A stretch of 64,000 bases of DNA. Origin: CAYYUA01 sp964542585. GTDB taxonomy: Bacteria > Bacteroidota > Bacteroidia > CAILMK01 > CAYYUA01. The stretch's first letter is position 1; every line of letters begins with the position of its first letter. This document shows, one piece after another, positions 17,096-26,119 of this stretch. The stretch spans positions 23,683 through 87,682 of the forward strand of contig CAZIUI010000011.1 of assembly GCA_964542585.1 (NCBI GenBank). Direction: 5' to 3'. The position numbers were made by a program, and so were the translations under genes. Under the pieces are notes generated by a model. The model saw only the letters and a program-made list of their open reading frames with translations, was not told where the DNA came from and made no database searches.

Positions 17096-18739
17096 ATGTT
17101 TGAATCCAACCCTTATCAAACAAAGGCCATTCAGCTGGTAAACCAAAATGCTGAACGGTTAAATGGTGCGCATATTCGAGGCCTATTTAAAGAAGATGAT
17201 CAGCGGTTTGAAAGCTTTTCCCTTCAGGTGGGCAACCTGCTACTGGATTACAGCAAAAACCTACTTGATGAGCAAGCACTTACAAGCCTTACTAAGCTTG
17301 CTGAGGAAATGGATTTGTTTTCAGCAGTTGAGGGGCAGTTTAATGGAGCCATTGTTAACCAAACAGAAGACCGCGCAGCCCTCCACACCGCCCTTCGCGC
17401 TCCTTCAAGCGTCCCTGATAAAGGAATTACTCAACAAGTGTTGGACGAGCAGGCTAAAATGAAGGCTTTTAGCGATAAAATTCACAAGGGCCATTGGAAG
17501 GGATATACTGGAAAACCAATTACGGATGTTGTGCACATAGGCATAGGGGGATCACACCTAGGTCCCGAGATGGTTTCAACAGCCTTGAAGCCGTATCAGC
17601 AAAATGGTATTAAAGTGCATTTTGTGGCTAATGTGGATGGAACAGCGCTTCATCAAACGCTGCAGGCTTTGAGTCCGGAAACAACCTTGTTCATCATTGC
17701 CTCCAAGTCATTTGGTACCCAGGAAACCTTAACAAATGCCCAATCGGCTAAGGAATGGTTTGTAAGCAACGGGGGATCTTTAGAAGTCGTTCAGCATCAT
17801 TTTGTTGCTATTTCTACCAATGTCTCGAAAGCGGAGCATTTCGGCATAGCTCCGGATCAGGTTTATCCCTTCGGGGATTGGGTAGGAGGGCGGTTCTCCG
17901 CCTGGTCTACCGTAGGCCTGCCAATCGTTGCACAGGTTGGCTTTGAGCATTTTTATCAGTTTCTGGAAGGAGGCCGGGTGATGGATGACCATGCCCTTAA
18001 TGCTAACCCTGCCCATAACATGCCAGCCCTTATGGCCATGCTTAGCTTCTGGTATGGGCATTTTTTTGGAGCACCCGCTGAAGCTGTCCTTCCGTATGAT
18101 GCTAACCTGGCCAAATTTCCTGACCACTTGCAACAACTTTTAATGGAAAGTAATGGAAAGCATGTGGATCGCCACGGTAATTCAGTGGCTTATCCTACTC
18201 AACCCGTAATTTTTGGCGGTCCTGGCACTAATGTTCAGCATTCATTTTTCCAACTACTCCACCAAGGGACTTCAACTATTCCTTGTGATTTTCTTTTGGC
18301 AGCCAATCCGGGGTATGAGATAGGTGATCATCATCACAAACTTTTAGCGAATGCGCTGGCTCAGCCTGAAGCTTTGATGAATGGTAAAACTTACGATCAA
18401 GTACTTAGCGAGATGCAGGAAAGCGGTGCAGATCCTTCAACCATCCAAAAACAGGCACCCTATCGAACGTTTCCGGGTAACAATCCTTCCAATACCCTGC
18501 TTTATCAGGCTCTTACACCCTACACCTTAGGAAACCTGTTAGCCCTTTACGAGCATAAAACAACGATGCTAGGCTATCTCTTGAATATCAACAGTTTTGA
18601 TCAATGGGGGGTAGAGCTTGGGAAGTCCTTGGCTAAAGCGATTTTACCGGAACTTAAGGAAGAGGAAAAAGCTGGCAATCACGATGCTTCTACCAAAGGG
18701 CTAATTAACACGATAAAAGCCTGGCGAGGTACTTCTTGA
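17096..18739 (+). CDS. pgi: Glucose-6-phosphate isomerase
   Basis: The enzyme interconverts glucose 6-phosphate and fructose 6-phosphate in the cytoplasm. Conserved features are V-H-I-G-I-G-G-S-H-L-G-P, S-K-S-F-G-T-Q-E-T, W-V-G-G-R-F-S-A-W-S-T-V-G-L, the catalytic E-S-N-G-K region and the C-terminal F-D-Q-W-G-V-E-L-G-K. The ATG at 17096 gives 547 residues, the normal length. An earlier in-frame start at 17051 precedes the -7 promoter motif and is unlikely. The next two plus-strand genes follow closely. Confidence 0.97.
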   Translation: MFESNPYQTKAIQLVNQNAERLNGAHIRGLFKEDDQRFESFSLQVGNLLLDYSKNLLDEQALTSLTKLAEEMDLFSAVEGQFNGAIVNQTEDRAALHTALRAPSSVPDKGITQQVLDEQAKMKAFSDKIHKGHWKGYTGKPITDVVHIGIGGSHLGPEMVSTALKPYQQNGIKVHFVANVDGTALHQTLQALSPETTLFIIASKSFGTQETLTNAQSAKEWFVSNGGSLEVVQHHFVAISTNVSKAEHFGIAPDQVYPFGDWVGGRFSAWSTVGLPIVAQVGFEHFYQFLEGGRVMDDHALNANPAHNMPALMAMLSFWYGHFFGAPAEAVLPYDANLAKFPDHLQQLLMESNGKHVDRHGNSVAYPTQPVIFGGPGTNVQHSFFQLLHQGTSTIPCDFLLAANPGYEIGDHHHKLLANALAQPEALMNGKTYDQVLSEMQESGADPSTIQKQAPYRTFPGNNPSNTLLYQALTPYTLGNLLALYEHKTTMLGYLLNINSFDQWGVELGKSLAKAILPELKEEEKAGNHDASTKGLINTIKAWRGTS

Positions 18740-18809
18740 AATCCCTTTTTACTTACAAAAGGTGAATCCTTTCCTATGGCTATCTTTGCCAGATTTTAAA
18801 ACGGAATTC

Positions 18810-19583
18810 ATGAGCCTTAACCTGACCAAGCCCTTGGTTTATTTTGACATAGAAGCCACTGGCTTGAGTATTACCAGCGACCGAATCGTGGAAATAGCCT
18901 TCCTGAAGGTAGAAACCGATAACACCGAAACCACCCGGACCTGGAGGGTGAATCCGGAAGCAACCATATCTGATGAGGCCTACAAAATCCATAAGATCAG
19001 CCAGGCTGAAGCAGAAACCTACCCACCTTTCAGGGATATAGCAGGTGAAGTGGCTAACCTGATTGGGAATGCCGATCTGGCAGGGTTTAATTTGTTGAAA
19101 TTTGATCTTCCGCTCCTGATGGAGGAATTCATGCGGGCAGAGGTCGATTTTGACCTATCAAAGCGGAAAGTTGTGGATGTCCAGCGCATTTTCCATCTCA
19201 TGGAAAAACGTACCCTTGAAGCGGCTTATCGCTTTTACTGTAATAAAGACTTGTCCCAGGCCCACTCAGCTGAAGCCGACACGGTAGCTACCCATGAGGT
19301 TCTGAAAGCCCAGATCCAGCACTACGATGAACTTGATAATGACATTAAATTCCTGAATGATTTTATAGGTGATCCTAAAAGTCATTATGTCGACCTTGCA
19401 GGGCGACTGGCTTATAACAAAAAGAAAGAGCCCGTTTTCAATTTCGGTAAGTATAAAGGGAAGCCAGTAAAGGAAATCCTTAAACAAGACCCATCTTATT
19501 ACAATTGGATGATGCAGGGAGATTTTCCTGAATATACCAAACGTAAAATGACCGAATTACGTCTACAAATGAAACAAGAATAA
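18810..19583 (+). CDS. DnaQ-like 3'-5' exonuclease with C-terminal DUF3820-type domain
   Basis: The N-terminal domain has the DEDDh exonuclease pattern: V-Y-F-D-I-E-A-T-G (first Asp/Glu), D-L-A-G-F-N-L-L-K-F-D (second Asp) and the H-S-A-E-A-D box with its catalytic His and Asp. The C-terminal part, F-N-F-G-K-Y-K-G-K-P-V followed by Y-Y-N-W-M, matches the small DUF3820-type module often joined to such nucleases in Bacteroidota. The ATG at 18810 (MSLNLTKPL) is preferred over an in-frame ATG at 18762, whose extra residues resemble no DnaQ start. It lies between pgi and mtaB on one strand. Confidence 0.9.
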   Translation: MSLNLTKPLVYFDIEATGLSITSDRIVEIAFLKVETDNTETTRTWRVNPEATISDEAYKIHKISQAEAETYPPFRDIAGEVANLIGNADLAGFNLLKFDLPLLMEEFMRAEVDFDLSKRKVVDVQRIFHLMEKRTLEAAYRFYCNKDLSQAHSAEADTVATHEVLKAQIQHYDELDNDIKFLNDFIGDPKSHYVDLAGRLAYNKKKEPVFNFGKYKGKPVKEILKQDPSYYNWMMQGDFPEYTKRKMTELRLQMKQE

Positions 19584-19607
19584 ACAGGAGGCTAAACCCG
19601 CAGATTT

Positions 19608-20948
19608 ATGACCCCCCAATCTACGAAAGTTGCATTCTTTACGCTTGGCTGTAAGCTTAACTTTTCGGAGACATCTGGTATTAGCCAGCAATTCAAAGAG
19701 CAAGGGTTTGAGGTGGTGGGTTTTGAGGAAGCAGCTGACATTTATGTGATCAATACCTGTTCAGTTACCGAGCATGCTGATCGGAAGTGCAAAAAAGTAG
19801 TTCGGGATGCCCTAAAGCATAATAATCAAGCACGCATTGCTATTATTGGCTGCTATGCCCAGTTAAAACCTGAAGAAATAGCAGCAATACCAGGTGTAGA
19901 TATGGTTTTGGGCGCTAAAGAAAAATTTAACCTCCTCCATCATCTCCAAAACCTCACGGAAACTGCCGAAACCCAGGTTTTTAAGAGCCCCATCAAAGAG
20001 GTCAAGCATTTCGAAAACGCCTATTCTCTTGGAGATCGCACGCGTTCATTTTTAAAAGTGCAGGATGGCTGTAATTATTTCTGTTCTTTCTGCACCATCC
20101 CTCTGGCTCGGGGGAGAAGCCGTAGTGATTACATTGCTAACATTGTTCAATCTGCCCGCAAGATTGCCATGGAGGGCGTTAAAGAAATTGTGCTGACGGG
20201 CGTCAACATTGGGGATTTCAGGAATGATCGTGGGGAAACTTTTTATGACCTGGTGCAAGCATTGGACGAGGTACCAGGCATTGATCGCTACCGTATATCT
20301 TCAATTGAGCCTAACCTTTTATCCAATGAAATAATTGACTTCGTAGCCCATTCTCAAAGGTTTGTTCCGCATTTTCATATGCCCCTCCAATCAGGTTCAG
20401 ATTATTTACTAAGTAAAATGCGCAGGCGTTATAGAACCGACCTGTATGCGGAAAGGGTTCAACGCATTCGGGAGCAGCTACCGGAGGCTTCTGTAGGCGT
20501 GGATGTGATCGTAGGTTTTCCAGGGGAAACCGATGAAGAATTTGCTAAAACTTATCAGTTCCTGAAAAGCCTTCCGATCAGCTACCTACATGTTTTTACC
20601 TATTCTGAACGCGATAATACGCCAGCTATCAGGATGGAAGGTACTGTGCCGGAGCATAAACGGACAGAGCGCCGTAAGGAATTACAAAAGCTTTCCAAGC
20701 ATAAGCAGGGGGCCTTTTACGAGCGATTTACCGGTAATACAGCTGAGGCGCTGTTTGAGCAAGCCAACAAACAAGGGATCATGCAGGGATACACTAAAAA
20801 TTACCTTAGGGTATCCATCCCTTATGATGCTAATTTGATCAACAAAAGGCAGCAGGTAAAACTTAGTTATATCCAGGATGATGGGACGTTTGCAGCTGAA
20901 TGTCTAAAAACCGACAAACTACCGGAAAAGCCTGTTTTAACAGATTAG
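19608..20948 (+). CDS. mtaB: tRNA t6A37 methylthiotransferase MtaB
   Basis: This radical-SAM enzyme converts t6A37 to ms2t6A in ANN-decoding tRNAs. The radical-SAM cluster motif C-N-Y-F-C-S-F-C (Cys155, Cys159, Cys162) follows an N-terminal UPF0004 domain whose three cysteines (Cys15, Cys51, Cys82) bind the second cluster. The C-terminal region fits a TRAM-like domain. At 446 residues it is the usual MtaB length. The N-terminal T-L-G-C-K-L-N-F-S-E-T is closer to MtaB than to MiaB or RimO. Confidence 0.95.
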   Translation: MTPQSTKVAFFTLGCKLNFSETSGISQQFKEQGFEVVGFEEAADIYVINTCSVTEHADRKCKKVVRDALKHNNQARIAIIGCYAQLKPEEIAAIPGVDMVLGAKEKFNLLHHLQNLTETAETQVFKSPIKEVKHFENAYSLGDRTRSFLKVQDGCNYFCSFCTIPLARGRSRSDYIANIVQSARKIAMEGVKEIVLTGVNIGDFRNDRGETFYDLVQALDEVPGIDRYRISSIEPNLLSNEIIDFVAHSQRFVPHFHMPLQSGSDYLLSKMRRRYRTDLYAERVQRIREQLPEASVGVDVIVGFPGETDEEFAKTYQFLKSLPISYLHVFTYSERDNTPAIRMEGTVPEHKRTERRKELQKLSKHKQGAFYERFTGNTAEALFEQANKQGIMQGYTKNYLRVSIPYDANLINKRQQVKLSYIQDDGTFAAECLKTDKLPEKPVLTD

Positions 20949-21048
20949 TTGGCATGATTTTCAATTCTAAAAGATTTGATATCCAAATTTTTTTAACCAA
21001 TAAAGCATTGTACAGTTAAAACTCTATCTAACCTAAATTAATCCTTTT

Positions 21049-24009
21049 ATGCCTTATAAAATTATAACAAAGGTTACCCTTGGCCTTGCTCTTCTTGGAT
21101 GTTGTGGTCTTTCAGTAAATGCTCAGAATGTCCAGATTCGAGATCCTGAGGTTGACTTAAAGCAAGAAGGCTTGAATAAAGTAGACCCAGCCGAACAGCA
21201 AAAACTTGCTAATCAGGCATTTTGGCAAAATTTTAAATCTGCTCATCCTACTTGGCAGGCATGGTTTAATGAAAAAACAAAACTTCCCCATAAGGCCTAT
21301 GGAAAGCCCATTGATGTACAAGGGAATACGCTTAAAACTAAAGCTAACAAAGTACTTGAAGGTGTCTTAGACGCTTTTCCTATTGAACCTGAGCAATTGA
21401 AGTTTGATAATACCCGGAGCTCACCCAATGCGGGGTTTGTTACTTTTAAGCAAACCTTTAACAAAAAGAAAGTATTAACCAGCAAGGTTAAATTAAGGTT
21501 TACCAAAAAAGGAGCCCTGACCCAATTTTCGCTTGACTACTACCCGGCTATTAGTGATTTGCCTAAGCCAAAACTGACCCCTAAAGCACTGCTTAGTGCT
21601 GCAAAAAAAGGCATTGATGGAAATGTAAAAGAGGCCAAGATTAATGGAGGCCTTCAAATCCTCCCTAACAAGGGTGATTATTATTTAGTAAGAGAAGTGA
21701 CCATCAGAGGGGAAAAGCCAAGTCAAAACGAGCCTTTTGACTACCGTACGCTAGTAGATGCTAAAAGTGGAGATATCCTCTACCGCAAAAATCGCGTTGT
21801 TGAGGCTAATTTTAATGACCTACCCTTAAAAGGAACTGTAGTAGATGAATACCCCGGAAATGGCCAAAAGGCTGTAAACCTTCGGCATCTCTCCGTTGAA
21901 GCAAATGGCCAAACTTTTTTTACTGATAGTACTGGGGAACTATCTATTAACTTGCCTGATAGCACGCAAGCTAATATTACGCTTGAAGGAAAATTTGCCA
22001 GTGTCCAAGATCGTGGAGAGCAATCTCCTGCCTTTCAAAGAGTTTTGGATACCAGCAGAAGCGTTCAAAAGATATCGTTTGACAGTGCAGCTCGTCTCGA
22101 TCAAATTTCCGCCTACCATAATACCAATACCATTCATGATTACATGAAAGGATTAATGCCGAATTTTACAGGCCTTGACAATCCCATTGAGGTAAATACA
22201 GGCCTTGAGCAAGGGCAGGGTTGTAATGCGGTGTACAATCCCAGAGAGAATTCCATTAATTTTTTTGAAGACAACGACCAATGCCCAAGTTTTGCCAAAG
22301 TGGCGGATGTAGTTTACCACGAATATGGTCACGCTATCAACAGTGTTTTCTATGAAGAAAATGGATCGACTTTCAGAAACGGAGCGTTAGGGGAAGGTTA
22401 CGCTGATGTTTGGGGTATGCTGCCCCCGGATGATCCGGTAATTGGAAAAGGAATTACCAATGGTCCGGGAAACAGGGTAATTCGCCGGTATGATAGGAAT
22501 CCTAAGGTTTATCCCCAGGATATAACCGGCGAAGTTCACGATGATGGGGAAATCATAGCAGGCGCTTTCTGGGATATGAAGAAAAACCTGGATTCGCTGG
22601 ATCAAATGGCCCAGCTCTTTGCGGCTACTTATCAAGCCCTGCCGAATGCCATGGAAGGGAATGAAGGACAGCTTTACAGGGATATTTTATTAGAGGTCTT
22701 AACGGCTAATGATGATGATAACGATTTGTCAAATGGCACCCCGGACCAGGACGCAATTACCTCAGCTTTTGCTAGGCACGGTATTACCCTTCTTGCCGGT
22801 ATTGAACTGGATCATACGCCCCAAAAGTTGCGGAAACCAAACACAACTTCCGATTTTACGGCTTCTATTGATGGTCAGTTGCTTACGCCTATTGGCGGTA
22901 TTCGACTTAAGTACAAGTTGAATGATGATCAACAATGGCAAACCAATGATTTGCAAAAACAAGGTAGTCAGTCCGTTTATAAGGCCTCTATTTCCGGGGC
23001 TGATACCGGCGATGTGATGACCTATTATTTTCAATTACTTGATCAACAGGGAAATGTATCAGCAACGCTCCCGGAAGGTGCAAACGAAAATACCATTGAA
23101 AATTTGCCCTATTACACCTTATACGGCTTTGATGTGATTACCCATGATTCCCTCAATAGTAGTCAAGGCTGGTCCATTAGTGGCGATGCCCGGTCAGGCA
23201 TGTGGACTTTTGCAGAGCCGGTGCCTTCTTTCATAGACGGTGAGCCTGAAACGCCGGAGAACAGGGTGCAGCCAGCCTCCGATCACACTGGTGGCCCTGT
23301 AAACAAATGTGCTGTAACGGAGAATGCCCCCAGCCGGAATGTTCAACAGGGTTTTGCTGATATAGATAATGGAGAGACGATTTTAATTTCATCGTATTAC
23401 AATGTCGATACCCTTCAATCCCCGGTTATTGGTTTTCACCGGTGGTTTAGTAATGCTACTGGTACGAATCCAAAGAACGACCCATTTGAGGTATACATTC
23501 AAAGCCGTCAGGGAAGTACCTGGACGGAGGTCAGTAATACTTTTCAACCCGATAGGGAATGGCGTATGCGCTTAATTGATGTCAATTCAAGGTTAAACCA
23601 ACAAGTTGAGGCTGTTAGGTTGCGATTTATTGCTTCCGATCGTGTTGATAATTCAGAGCAGCAGGCAGGTCAGAGTATTACGGAAGCTGCTGTGGATGAT
23701 GTGGTCGTTTATGAGCGTCTGAGAAAAGGCTTCCGCCCAGTGGGCCAGTCTGACCTTTCTACTAGAGGGGCTTCAATGACCGTATTCCCCAACCCTACGA
23801 ATGGTATTGTTAAGATTAACCGGCCGGAACAGAAAACAGCGGTTAAGGCTCAGGTGATCAATGCGCATGGACAAGTTATGGAAAGAATGCCATTAGGAGG
23901 GGGTACGACCATTGTTGACTTTTCCGCAATAGCACCAAGTAAAGGAGTTTACATCCTTAAATGGCGGGAACAAGGTCAAGTACACCATCAGCGGATCCTG
24001 TACCGTTAA
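21049..24009 (+). CDS. Secreted M36/M4-like metalloprotease with T9SS type A sorting domain
   Basis: The 986-residue precursor has a signal peptide ending S-V-N-A-Q, a propeptide-like region (about 30-260), then a zinc metallopeptidase core with H-E-Y-G-H (His424, Glu425, His428) and the third ligand in G-E-G-Y-A-D-V-W-G (Glu449). The 25-residue spacing from the HExxH motif to this glutamate is of the gluzincin type found in fungalysin and thermolysin relatives. A beta-sandwich region follows, and the end is a type A T9SS sorting domain (V-F-P-N-P-T-N-G ... S-K-G-V-Y-I-L-K-W). The protein is therefore exported across the outer membrane and either released or attached. It stands alone before the ccm genes. 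Confidence 0.93.
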   Translation: MPYKIITKVTLGLALLGCCGLSVNAQNVQIRDPEVDLKQEGLNKVDPAEQQKLANQAFWQNFKSAHPTWQAWFNEKTKLPHKAYGKPIDVQGNTLKTKANKVLEGVLDAFPIEPEQLKFDNTRSSPNAGFVTFKQTFNKKKVLTSKVKLRFTKKGALTQFSLDYYPAISDLPKPKLTPKALLSAAKKGIDGNVKEAKINGGLQILPNKGDYYLVREVTIRGEKPSQNEPFDYRTLVDAKSGDILYRKNRVVEANFNDLPLKGTVVDEYPGNGQKAVNLRHLSVEANGQTFFTDSTGELSINLPDSTQANITLEGKFASVQDRGEQSPAFQRVLDTSRSVQKISFDSAARLDQISAYHNTNTIHDYMKGLMPNFTGLDNPIEVNTGLEQGQGCNAVYNPRENSINFFEDNDQCPSFAKVADVVYHEYGHAINSVFYEENGSTFRNGALGEGYADVWGMLPPDDPVIGKGITNGPGNRVIRRYDRNPKVYPQDITGEVHDDGEIIAGAFWDMKKNLDSLDQMAQLFAATYQALPNAMEGNEGQLYRDILLEVLTANDDDNDLSNGTPDQDAITSAFARHGITLLAGIELDHTPQKLRKPNTTSDFTASIDGQLLTPIGGIRLKYKLNDDQQWQTNDLQKQGSQSVYKASISGADTGDVMTYYFQLLDQQGNVSATLPEGANENTIENLPYYTLYGFDVITHDSLNSSQGWSISGDARSGMWTFAEPVPSFIDGEPETPENRVQPASDHTGGPVNKCAVTENAPSRNVQQGFADIDNGETILISSYYNVDTLQSPVIGFHRWFSNATGTNPKNDPFEVYIQSRQGSTWTEVSNTFQPDREWRMRLIDVNSRLNQQVEAVRLRFIASDRVDNSEQQAGQSITEAAVDDVVVYERLRKGFRPVGQSDLSTRGASMTVFPNPTNGIVKINRPEQKTAVKAQVINAHGQVMERMPLGGGTTIVDFSAIAPSKGVYILKWREQGQVHHQRILYR

Positions 24010-24039
24010 AGTAAGCCACAAGTATGATAGCTTAAGGCA

Positions 24040-24708
24040 ATGCCTATACGCCAGCACTGGCTTATTACAAAAGCACTGGTCCGGAAAGAACTCCTGATGG
24101 AATGGAGGCAAAAGTACGCCCTTAGTGGCGTACTTTTGTATGTCGTAACCACCGTCTTCCTCCTCTATTTCCTTTTTGACACCGTGGGACCTGAGAGCTG
24201 GGCAGCCCTTTTCTGGGTAACCGTTCTTTTTGCTTCCATTAACGCAGTGGCTAAAAGTTTCATGCAGGAAAGTTATGGTCGGATGCTGTATTTTTACAGC
24301 GTAGCAGCGCCTTTTCACTTCCTTTTAGCCAAAATGGTATATAACCTCCTTTTGCTTTTAGCCATCAGTTTTCTTACCCTTTTAAGTTTTTGCCTATTGC
24401 TGGGTACGCCTATTGAACAGCTGTTTGATTGGGGCGTTATTGCAGGTACGGGGAGCATAGGCTTTAGCTTAACGTTTACTACCATTTCGGCTATTGCCGC
24501 TAAGGCTGAAAACAATGCAACGCTCATGGCTATTTTGGGTTTTCCTGTTGTGTTACCTCAATTAGCTTTACTAACAGACCTCTCAAGAACCCTAATACTT
24601 ACAGGGCGTTTGGGATCCGCTGATGATACCCTTTTAGCTATTGGCGCTGTTGATCTGATCATTGTCATTGTCTCCTTTTTGCTGTTCCCGTACCTTTGGC
24701 GCGAATAA
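24040..24708 (+). CDS. ccmB: Heme exporter membrane subunit CcmB
   Basis: This 222-residue membrane protein has six hydrophobic helices and the CcmB N-terminal pattern K-E-L-L-M-E-W-R-Q-K-Y-A. With CcmA it forms the ABC component that releases holo-CcmE during c-type cytochrome assembly. No ccmA lies in this window, so the ATPase must be elsewhere. It begins a run of ccmB, ccmC, ccmD-like, ccmE and ccmF genes. Confidence 0.93.
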   Translation: MPIRQHWLITKALVRKELLMEWRQKYALSGVLLYVVTTVFLLYFLFDTVGPESWAALFWVTVLFASINAVAKSFMQESYGRMLYFYSVAAPFHFLLAKMVYNLLLLLAISFLTLLSFCLLLGTPIEQLFDWGVIAGTGSIGFSLTFTTISAIAAKAENNATLMAILGFPVVLPQLALLTDLSRTLILTGRLGSADDTLLAIGAVDLIIVIVSFLLFPYLWRE

Positions 24709-24724
24709 TAGACGGCGGTGGATT

Positions 24725-25408
24725 ATGGATTTTAGAAGACACTGGTGGAAAGCTTTGGGAGTGATACTTTTAATCTACACCTTGATTATGGGGTTTCTAG
24801 GAAAAGTGCCGGCCATGGGTGTTTTAAAAGAAAGTATTCGCAACTTTTATTTTCATGTTCCCATGTGGTTTGGAATGATCATCCTTTTTGCAGTAGGAGT
24901 GGTTTACAGTTTAAAGTACCTTCACAGCCAACGATTGGGTGATGATAGAATTGCAGTAGAGTTTGTGAATGCCGGCATTTTATTTGGGCTTATGGGTATG
25001 GTAACCGGTGCCCTTTGGGCAAAATTTACCTGGGGTGAATGGTGGAGTAACGATCCTAAGCAGAATGGTTCCGCTATAGCACTTTTGCTGTATTTTGCCT
25101 ACTTAATCCTGCGCAATGCTATTCAAGAGCCACAAACCCGCGCTAGGATATCGGGTGTTTTTAACATCTTTGCTTTTTCTGCAATGATCCCGTTGATTTT
25201 TATTTTACCCAGGCTAACTGATTCACTGCACCCTGGAAGTGGTGGAAATCCCGGATTTAACGCCTATGACCTGAATTACAATATGCGTTTTGTCTTCTAC
25301 CCGGCTGTTATAGGTTGGACGTTACTTGGCGTATGGTTGGCCACGCTCTGTATCCGTTTAAAACAAGTGGAACGGAAAATCCAAGGTTTGGATGAATTTG
25401 AAGGTTAA
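24725..25408 (+). CDS. ccmC: Cytochrome c biogenesis protein CcmC
   Basis: CcmC presents heme to CcmE at the periplasmic face of the inner membrane. About six helices are visible, plus the tryptophan-rich heme-handling motif W-G-E-W-W-S-N-D-P-K and a conserved H-V-P-M-W histidine in the preceding loop. The frame is open to 24662, overlapping ccmB, but the ATG at 24725 (MDFRRHWWK) gives the normal length of 227 residues and a 16-bp spacer after ccmB. Confidence 0.94.
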   Translation: MDFRRHWWKALGVILLIYTLIMGFLGKVPAMGVLKESIRNFYFHVPMWFGMIILFAVGVVYSLKYLHSQRLGDDRIAVEFVNAGILFGLMGMVTGALWAKFTWGEWWSNDPKQNGSAIALLLYFAYLILRNAIQEPQTRARISGVFNIFAFSAMIPLIFILPRLTDSLHPGSGGNPGFNAYDLNYNMRFVFYPAVIGWTLLGVWLATLCIRLKQVERKIQGLDEFEG

Positions 25409-25448
25409 ACGGTATGACGATCTTAAAGAATTCGACCGCTAAAATGCC

Positions 25449-25706
25449 ATGCTATTGAGCGCTCTAAGCTTTTATTCAACTTTGAAAAAACTTACTGCTA
25501 TAACCCTGTGTTGTTTATTTACAAATATGGCATATGCACAGGAGCGGGGCATGGCTGAAACCCTCAGAGATTCTGGTAAAATTTATGTTGTTGTAGGTGT
25601 GGTCCTGTTAATATTTGTTGGGGTGTTAATTTACTTGATACGAATGGATAGAAAAATCAGCAAGCTAGAAGCTTTGAATCGAGCAGATAAAACCGAAAAC
25701 CAATGA
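25449..25706 (+). CDS. CcmD-like small membrane protein
   Basis: This 85-residue protein has a signal-peptide-like N-terminus (ending M-A-Y-A-Q), a single membrane helix (V-V-V-G-V-V-L-L-I-F-V-G-V) and a polar tail R-M-D-R-K-I-S-K-L-E. It sits exactly where ccmD is found between ccmC and ccmE, and its stop overlaps the ccmE start by 4 nt. CcmD helps CcmE and CcmC interact. The assignment rests on position and topology, since CcmD sequences are poorly conserved. Confidence 0.8.
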   Translation: MLLSALSFYSTLKKLTAITLCCLFTNMAYAQERGMAETLRDSGKIYVVVGVVLLIFVGVLIYLIRMDRKISKLEALNRADKTENQ

Positions 25707-26116
25707 AGAAAACAAACCTCATAGCCCTTGTCTTATTAGCTGTTTCAATGGGAATTATCATTGTGGCTTTAGGTGATAGTAGTCAATACGTTAGCTTTGA
25801 TAAAGCGGCAGATTATCCCAATGAGCAGTATCATGTAGTGGGTAAGTTAATGGAAGAAAAGCCGATGATCTACGAGCCAAGGGAAAATCCTAATAAGTTT
25901 ACTTTTCATTTAAAAGACGAAAAGGGCAATGTTAGAAAGGTTATTTACAACGATGCCAAGCCAAGAGACATTACTAAAACCGACCGTATTGTCCTTGTAG
26001 GGGAGATGAAGAGTCAAGAAACTTTCCACGCAGATCGCATTCTCATGAAGTGCCCTTCCAAGTATAAGCAAGACCGTATCAAGGGCAAGAAGAAGGAGAT
26101 GGCTAAAGCGGACTAA
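25703..26116 (+). CDS. ccmE: Heme chaperone CcmE, cysteine-type
   Basis: CcmE is a membrane-anchored periplasmic OB-fold protein that carries heme to the CcmF lyase complex. One N-terminal helix (residues 6-23) is followed by the OB domain (Y-H-V-V-G-K-L, F-T-F-H-L-K-D). The heme-binding site, which is H-x-x-x-Y in proteobacterial CcmE, reads C-P-S-K-Y here (Cys117, Tyr121). A CxxxY CcmE is known from the variant Ccm pathway of some Deltaproteobacteria and archaea that lacks CcmH. The gene overlaps the ccmD-like gene by 4 nt and ccmF follows after 3 nt. Confidence 0.92.
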   Translation: MKKTNLIALVLLAVSMGIIIVALGDSSQYVSFDKAADYPNEQYHVVGKLMEEKPMIYEPRENPNKFTFHLKDEKGNVRKVIYNDAKPRDITKTDRIVLVGEMKSQETFHADRILMKCPSKYKQDRIKGKKKEMAKAD

Positions 26117-26119
26117 CTA

